Assembly: GCF_000003815.2 (NCBI RefSeq)
Contig: NC_049995.1
Span: 6,315,075-6,379,074 of the forward strand
Source of the DNA: Branchiostoma floridae
Lineage: Eukaryota; Chordata; Leptocardii; Amphioxiformes; Branchiostomatidae
DNA: 64,000 nucleotides
Direction: 5' to 3'
The translations under genes and the position numbers were made by a program. The notes beneath the pieces are model-generated. The model ran no database searches. It was not told the DNA's origin and saw only the letters and a list, made by a program, of their open reading frames with translations. The first letter of the stretch is position 1. Each line of letters begins with the position of its first letter. Positions 52,801-61,800 of the stretch are shown here, in pieces.

Positions 52801-55800
52801 GTTTTATGTTCATGGTTTTTGCTGGCATGCTTTCAATTCGAGCAAACATTTCTGGATATCTCTATACAACATTGTCAAGAGCTAAGCCCCCTCCTCACAA
52901 AAAATAGGTTATTTTGTTACCTGTCACAAATCAGTCAGTTTGTTAATGGCCTATTACTTATAGATTCTGGTAATTTCGTTCAAACTCTATTTACAGTTGT
53001 GTGCAATGACATATTTAGACATGTATTGAGAGCAACCCCCCCCCCCCATGACAAAAACTTTTTGTGGTTCAAATGTCTACTGCTAGGTGATGCAGATATG
53101 GTCACTAGTACTGGTTTGATTGTACTGTTTGTACCATGAAGTAATCTTAACATGAATGATCCAAACTTCAGCTGCATGTGACTACATGTATATAATTTCT
53201 TAGTCTGTGTAACACAAACTCTGCTGTCCAGGGCTGTAACTAGCAGCCCGGCGGGTGTTGGGTATGCTGCTATAAGCAAAATTTAATCAGGCTAATAATT
53301 TCTGTGCCTTCAGAGAATGTTAAGAACCTAGGGAAACACACCTTAAGACTACAGGTGGTGATGAACGAGAGTGACAATACCATCTTCGCTGGCAAGGAGC
53401 TCCCCTCACTCAACATCAAGTTCACTGTCACAGGTATGGCTTCTTGACTCTGTTCTTTTTTCTCCTTTGTTTATTAAATCCAAAGAACTATTAAATGATA
53501 AGTGGGATTTGTTGATTCTTTCCTCCAAGTATTTTTGATTTTCAAAGGTTGTGACAGGTCATATAGAGTGATATTTATTTTAAAATATGTCATACCTAGT
53601 CTGCCATGACTTTGATATGGGTGTTCCAGACTGAATGGTATTTTGCTGTGTCACATTTCATCTTGATCGTACACATGCTTCCATTGAATAAATTGAATGC
53701 ATCCCACACGCGCCGAGCGTGGCGCAGCCACAAAGTCACCAGATTTTGGAACTGTTTTTTTGTCGAGGAAACCATTCTTTCATCTCCTTTCACGTTTCGG
53801 ATTGAAACTGGTGTATTCCGCGTCACCCTAGATCCCATCCTTGTTTCCTTGGGTGATACAGAATACACCATCATATTGTATACTATATTTTGATTGCCAA
53901 TTTTGGTGATGGTTATGCTTCGATATCAATTTGTGACTGTCACACTGTATGAAAGTACTCAAGTTTTTTATTTAATTTATTCCTCCCAACAGAGGCAGCA
54001 CCTGACAAGTTCACAGTAGGTCTGATGGACCCCCCGTTCCAAGTGGGACAGCCCTTCCAGATCCCACTGGAGCTACAAGATGAGTTTGGTCACCCCACAT
54101 CTGCTACTAACAAACTACAGCCTGTCTTAGAGGCCAGGTAGGTAAATTTTGCAGGGTTAGACCTGAGTTCATTAGCCTGCTGGCCAGGGCTTTAGCCAGC
54201 TCGAAATTTTTTTCCGTCAGCCAATTACAATTGTCGTGAAAACCGCGAAAATTAGTTAGAAGGACTGAACTGAGACCTTGAAAAACGGGTTTTAATGAGA
54301 TTATCGTATGCGAAAGGCGCAGCACATTTCCTTCAATTGACGGAAAAACGGACGCTGGCTAGAGCCCTGCTGCTGGCCCAGAGCATTATTGATGAAGATG
54401 CTGATCAGGCAAAAACATTGCCTTAGTCGTATTAGCGGGCAAGTGCAATTTTTCCGGGGTGCAAATTTCCCATGAGAGGGAAATTGAAATACTCTGAAGT
54501 ATTAAAGAAATTGAAATACTCTGAATTTCGTAGTACGTTGAACTTCTTGTTTTGATTTGAAAGGTTAAAATTACTATGATCAAAACCTGGAAGACTCTAC
54601 ATGTCTTTGCTGTCCTAGACTCAGGTGTGCTAAGACTGTACAATCATGTGTGTGTTAGATATACTTTGCGAATCATCAAGTTTTTTTTGTTTGTTTTTTT
54701 ACCTGGCAGTGGTCTGGACCTGAGTTACGAGGGTACAGAGGCTAAGGGTTCAACACTTGTCATTAAGAAGGTTACAGCACTGGGAGATGTGGGATCGCAC
54801 CAGGGAAAGGTAATTTGTAAGATTCTGATTTGATACTAACAAATTATTGTGTACTAACAAAATTGTTTCAATATTCTACCAAGTGAACAAAAGTGGACAA
54901 GTTATCTTTAGGTCTACTAAGCTGTAAGAATGTAGTTCAAAATGCCTTTATTAAATAGAAATTAAAGAAAAATAACCTGCTATATTAACTTTCTTGGATA
55001 ATGCACAAAGCTCATCCTTATACCAGTAACATGACTTTTGTATACTTACAAAATTAATGTAGAGCAACATTTACATGTTTTCTAGGACCTGTTGCTTACT
55101 GTTCATTCAATAAACTTAGAGCTAACAGAGCTCTAAATGTTGAGCTGCCTATCATAGTTCAACTCAATTTACACTATACAAGATACTATAATAATGAAAA
55201 AACATGTTTTTGGATGGATACTTTATCCTACCTCCTTGGTGCTGAAAATTGGGTTATTCTGATATCTGGATATCAGTTGAATATCAATTTGTAATAAGGT
55301 GTTTTAATGATCATTCTTATTGTGCCTTTTGATACAGAACTTCAATCTAAAGGTCACCCTACCAGGATTGGAGGAGGACACTCAAGTTCTCAAAATCCGA
55401 CTCTTACCAGGTGAGACGTAATATATTTCTTTCTTACACGAGTGTGTGCAGAAGAAAAGTCAACACTAACAGGGGAAAGATAACCAATACTATTAATTTT
55501 GATAAAGACATTCATGCTTTTTGTGCCCTACAACAATGTACATGTAGCTCTCTCTATTTAAAGCCTAGTACATTGTGTTATGTGATTTATCTGATGTGGG
55601 ACCCCCTAACTCCCTCCAATTAAAGGCAAGTACACATGTCTGATTTTCCTCATGCAGGACCCCTTAGATCCCTCCTGTAAAAAAATGGTACATGTGCTGT
55701 CTGATTTACCTCATACAGGACCCCCTAGCTCTCTCCATGTAAGTCTGGTACATGTGCTGTCTAATTTTACCTCATGGAGGACCCCCTAGCTCCCTCCAGT

Positions 55801-58800
55801 ATAAGTCTGCTACATACGTCTGATGTACCTCATGCAGGACCCCCTAGCTACCTCCATACAAATCCTGGTACTGGTGCTGTCTAATGTGCCTCATGCAGGA
55901 CCCCCTAGCTCTCTCCAGCAAAAATCTGGTACATTGTGTTGTCTGATTTACCTCATGCAGGAACCCCTAGCTCCCCCATGTAAAGATTAGATTGATTTGT
56001 TATTTACCTCATGCAGGACCCCCTAGCTCCCTCCATGTGAAGCCTACTGATGACAGCCTACAGGTAGAGAATGGGAAGGAGCTGAGCTTTGATGTGGAAG
56101 TCAGAGATAAAGCTGGCAACATCTCAACTCAACCTAAGCTAGATGTCACATGCAAGGTACCTATACATGAAATTCTGAGTTCAAGAAATCTGGCTCCAAA
56201 TCTAAAAAATAGAAACAGATTGTCACTCATGATCTAGCACCTACATTTATCACCCGTTATTGCAGTCACGTGTCTCCAACACAGGGTTGTAGCAAGCGTC
56301 TGTCCTTCTGTCTTTTGAAGGTATATTGCTGCTAGGGAGGGACAAAAATTTTGCCCATTCCATCCCCTTTGACGGACAAAAATTGGCATGAAAATATTCT
56401 ATTTGAACCAAGCTGAGTCTACCAGCTAAATTCACCCTGCAAAATAAATGAAATAGCATTTAAGAGGGTCTAGATTTCAAAATTTTCCTGGGGAACATAG
56501 AACATCCTAGAGCCCCCTAGGATCGCTGTGGCTTCGACAGGATTTCCATTCAAAATCCAGGAAAAAGAATTAAGACTGGCAAGAACACTGCTCCAACATC
56601 ACGTCCCAGAAACTGCAGTAGACTGGTCCATTCTGTAAAATTTTGAGTCCCAACTCTTAGTATTGGGTAATGTGCAAAGTGTGTTTAGTTTTCCTACTCT
56701 TACCCAATAAGATGAATTTTCATGCTGTTTTTCGTTACATGTAGTTCACAGGAAGCTCAGGCCTGCCCACCTACAGTGTAGACTGCAGTAACACAGGAAG
56801 AGGTGTTCTCACAGGAGAGCCCATACAAGTCAGGAACATGAAGAAGGAACAGTGGCTCAGGGCTGTCATATTATGTCCAGTAAGTACATTTTTTCTAATT
56901 ATTATGTGCACACCTTTTGTAAATTTAGTTTGTTTTTCCCACGGAGACCTCCTGTCTGTCATTTGCAACAGAGTCGTCTGGAGGAACTTTATAGTGTCAC
57001 CTGATGGATGACTGAACTGAACTTGCCCATCTTATCGGTGCACACCCCAGTTCTTCTGCGACAGGGGTCCGAGGTAGTGCGCGACAAAAAAGTGACGAAA
57101 GGCTTCCGAGGGTCTATGTTTGAGTTGAGATTTCTCATTATTTCCTGTGAAATGACATTAAACGGTTACATGGTTGAAAAGCGTAGGAAATGGTGTGTAT
57201 TGGGTGCAAATTGTGTTTTGGTCCGCGCCTTACTTCCGGGATATTCCTACGCCTGAATGTAAACAGGCCGGTGACCTATAGATTGACCTCTGAAGCGCTG
57301 TGTTAAGCCACGTAGCAATGCCGCGCGTCTTGGATGATTAAAAAAACTGTAGTACTAGAATTTTCTTCATAATTGGCTGGATTACTCTTTAGACTTTCCT
57401 CTTTCTGGCAGTATCAGTCGTGCTTGCTGGAAAAATCTGCTTCATCTGTTTTATCTAATGCGAAAATGCCCAATTTTGTGCATCATTTTTGACATGAAAA
57501 TAATGGTTTTTCCCTATAATTTTTCAAAATTAGAGAAGTTGAAGGATCGGAACTCAGTTGGTCTTGTAGCTGAAGGAATATCCTCTCACCCCATAAGCAG
57601 TTATTTTGCTTCAGGATAATTCCCTGGAAGAGATGGTCGCTAGACTTGAGGGTGTGCCACCTCCATTTGAAACCCCAAATAAACTGGGGTGTGCCCCCTT
57701 ATATCAAATAGCCCTCGCTATTCTGAGATTTTGATGCTTTGGTATCAGGGCTTGAAAGTTTGGATAGGTGTACTGGTGTACCTGACAAGTTGTTTCTAGT
57801 AGACTCCTTGACAGACAGCCGAAGGCCGGATGGTGATCTGACCTGTCGGACGGCTCGGACCGTTAATTTTATTTTTTTATTTATGTCATACCCACTTGTG
57901 AAGACACTTTTCAATGCAAAATGTTCCAGAATTTGAGAAAATTTGGTGTCCTCAAACAAAAAAATGTGTAATTCCATTGTCCAATTCCAGTGTTCAAATT
58001 TCCAACTGTGCCCTACTCAGCGTTCACGGAATGCATTCTATTGATTCAGTACGATAAAATATCATTCTGACCACTGCTAAAATTCAAGTTTACAGTTCAT
58101 TTCTTCAATATTTTCAGAGCTTCAGAGGCATTCCTGCAATAGAGAAGAAGGTAGTGGTAACACCCAGCACACGAGCATCCACCCTAGAACTCTCATACAT
58201 GGACCAAGAAAAGGAGACAGTACAAGTGAGACACCAAGCAAGTGTGACATGTACTGCAGGGGAAACTCTGGATGGCCTGAGTAAGTCTTACAACATTGAG
58301 TATATGGAAGAAAAGTGCTGATTGATTACCAAAATATTTATGCCTTAGGCCACACCAATTTAATTTCTTGGTTCACGGATTTTTTCATAAAAAAATACGG
58401 AGCGAGAGGGCGAAATAAAAATAAAAATAAAAATTGTCAAATGGTTGGGGTAAAGGTAACGGCTAATCCAAAACATAAAGAAAAAAAGTTTTCAGCTTGA
58501 AAAAAGTACAAAAACACTATTTTTGTACAGTAACAGCACATGTACCCACACTTTAAGGAGCTTATAATGTAAAGGCCCATTTGCTACACCAGAAAGTTGG
58601 TGAATGGTTTCATTAATGGTGAGAATCTGCTGAGTAGTAATTTTTATTTTTATTTTTTTTTTTCAAAAAAATAGGAGCGAGCGAATCCGTGAACCAAGAA
58701 ATTAAATCGGTGTGGCCTTAGGGTCAGGTAAAAATTGACTCATGTTGGTACCTATTCTTGTAGTCCACTTTATGCTTATATACAATTTGTGTAATACTTT

Positions 58801-61800
58801 ATGGTGAAAAGAAGTATCCTTAAAAGATTTCCTTAATATGTCTTTTTGATGGACTTTATTTTGATGGAAACTATATTTTACAACTTTTTGATTTTCTCAG
58901 CTTTCACTGTACTTGATGAGGCCTCAAGAATTCTACCAATCACAGAGGCCACGGCTGCCAAAATTAAGGTATATCATGTTTTATTGTTTTATGTTTATTA
59001 TGTAGAGAGTATGTGAATCTAGTGCATGACAATCTTTTCATTTATCATGTTTCACCATCAAATTTAGTGATCTCGAACCAGTTTGGCTCACTGAAAAGCT
59101 GTTCTCCCACTTTTTGTTTGTGACAGAGAATGCAGACAATATAAATGTACAGTATGTACAGGCCCATAAGATTGTACCGGGAAAATTCCCTTAGCTTTTT
59201 TGAACAAGCACAATGAATAATGGATCACACCTTTTTGTCCTGTCAAAAGGACTGCAACCCTTTCCAGTAGCCTACATATTGGGTGAGTGACACAGTCGGA
59301 ATCCATACTAATATCATCTTGGTTCATAGGCAGGGCTGCTAACCAAAGGACTATGCACGCTACAACACTAAAAGTGTCAGTAAACCATCAAACATATGAT
59401 TGTACAAAGCAGCAAGAAAAGGAATGACATTTTGGGAAAGCTTTAAAAGTAATGAGGATTTGTTTCTTATTGTCATATTGTCATTTCCATCTTCTTTAGG
59501 TGAACTGGACACCAAGACTGAACACTAAGGAGGTTCTTAAGGGGAACCTTCCCGCTATTAAGGTCCCCCTGTCTGTCACCGAGACCAAGTACTGTCAAGT
59601 TACTCTACACGACCACTACCCTATCGAACTGGGATTCACTATAAGGTATTATTTGTTTATGCAGATGAAAGGTATTCAACGTTGTAATATTTGACAAAAT
59701 GTTTATTAAGTTGCACAAAATTTCACATGGAAGCATTCAAGATCATCACAGTCACAAACCTGGTGTGTTATGCCATGAGGTGATTTACTGGGTATCCAAG
59801 ACAAACAAAATGTTTGTTGTTGTAACATTGTTTTTCTTGTCTCACCTGTACCTAGACCTCAGGCAGGTGAGGGAATTCACCTGAGGTGCACCTGTACAGG
59901 TGAACAGGTGCTGAGGTATGGAGAAATGCTGCAGGGAGATATTCACATCACTGTGGTAGATACACATGGCAACCCTACCAAGGTAAGGGCTATGACAATG
60001 AAACATAGTATTTAATGCCATTTAATTTGAATGTAAAGGTTTTGCGTTAAAATCCCTAGGTCCAAATGTTTTGCCCTTTTGAAAAGGCACTTAAACCCAA
60101 TTTCTTTTTGGACTCAAGTGAAAATGAGTACAACAATGAGCTTCAGTCAGGGATGTCCTCTCAAATGCATCTGAAACAGAGATCTCGTGTTTGAGGAGAG
60201 CTTGTTAAAGAACCCACCACACTTAGGGTGCAGTCATATTCGTCATAGGTCGTTGTACAATTTTGATGATGTAGGATTTTCAGGTAGGGTGTACAGTACA
60301 GCTGAATGTTGCAAGACACAAAAATGCACTTAGTTTGCAATAGTTTGACAACCATTTAACATTTGGGACTGTATCGATAAGAGTAGGAGTCTGTCTTTCT
60401 TTCTTACAGTTCCCTCTGATTCTTCAGTGACTAGGCATCAATTATCTATTATTATTTACACATTCCGCTCGTGTGAGACGGAGAAATGTCCACTCCACTG
60501 TCAGTCTGCAAGTCAAGTCCATGGCCAGCTGTGTCAATGGTAGGATGAGGGGGAGGGGGGCGCGGAGTAACACAAGGTCACGCAAGGTCGCAAAGGTGGA
60601 AATCGACCCAAATATTTAATTGCTCGTCACTATAACACTCTTGGATAAATGTTATGGTCTGAATCCTAACATACGTTCTTGTTTTTATCTTTAAATTCTT
60701 TCCATAGATTTTGGTGCCAGGGAAATCGTCAAATGGGCAAATATTTTAGAACAGACAGAGCTCGATCGCACGGAATTCACATTTTTCAGAGAAGTGTTTT
60801 TCGAGTGTCCTTCAGGAATGTACTTTTGGTATAACATGATGTAGTTGATTGAACAGAATCTATAGTTTTTCCATTACTTTTCCACATATCTTGCCAGCTA
60901 ACCCAGGGAGGTCTGAAGTACCTGAATGTTGAGGCTGATGGACTGGACACATCTGCTTGCAGCAGGTCACTGGGGGAGGTAAGGACTCATTCTAAACAAA
61001 AACATTAAAAAATACACAACATCATTTCACAAAGTGGCAAGGATGATTAACGTATCACGTTCGAGAACATTCCATGTCAAGTAATTACGTCACAATAGGT
61101 TTAGTTCGATTTGCACTGTATAGGTCATATCGCACCGAGTAACGTTAGTATATTTCATTTTGCACTGATGAAGGTGACAGACAGTCACCGAAACGTCTGC
61201 AGAAGAATAAAAAAAGAGGTTGTGAAACGAAGAAGACTGTTCGATTATTTCATCAAGTTTATAGCCTGATAATCACTCCTTGGCATAACACACAAACTTC
61301 ACAGGTATGCAGCACAGCGGCAGTTGGTCATATTACATTGAACGACCGTTACATGTACATGAAGCGTTTGCAAAATGTAGTATTTTTAGCATTTTTTAAA
61401 ACTATTAACTAAAGGCCACTCCTACTGTACTTGGTGGCAACAAGTTCTACTGCAAGATACGAGGCTAGGGGCGATCAATACATGCGACTATAGGGCCGTT
61501 GCAAACTTAAAACCACAGTTTTAAGTTTTTTGCAAACTTAAAACCACAGTTTTAAGTTTGCCTCCATTTTCTCTTTACCACTAAATGAGATCACCACAAA
61601 CTTCAATGCAGTTACAGTATTTCTAGAGAAAACATTTTGAACACATCAATCCTGAGATGATAAGTAATTTTTATCATGTTTCCCCATTTTTTCTAGAAAT
61701 CAGACCACTTTGTCCTGAAGAACATCAGGTTCCACAGTGAAGGCCCCCTAGGTACGAAGGAGCTGTGCGTGACGTGGAGAGACCTGCAGGAGTTTGTGAG

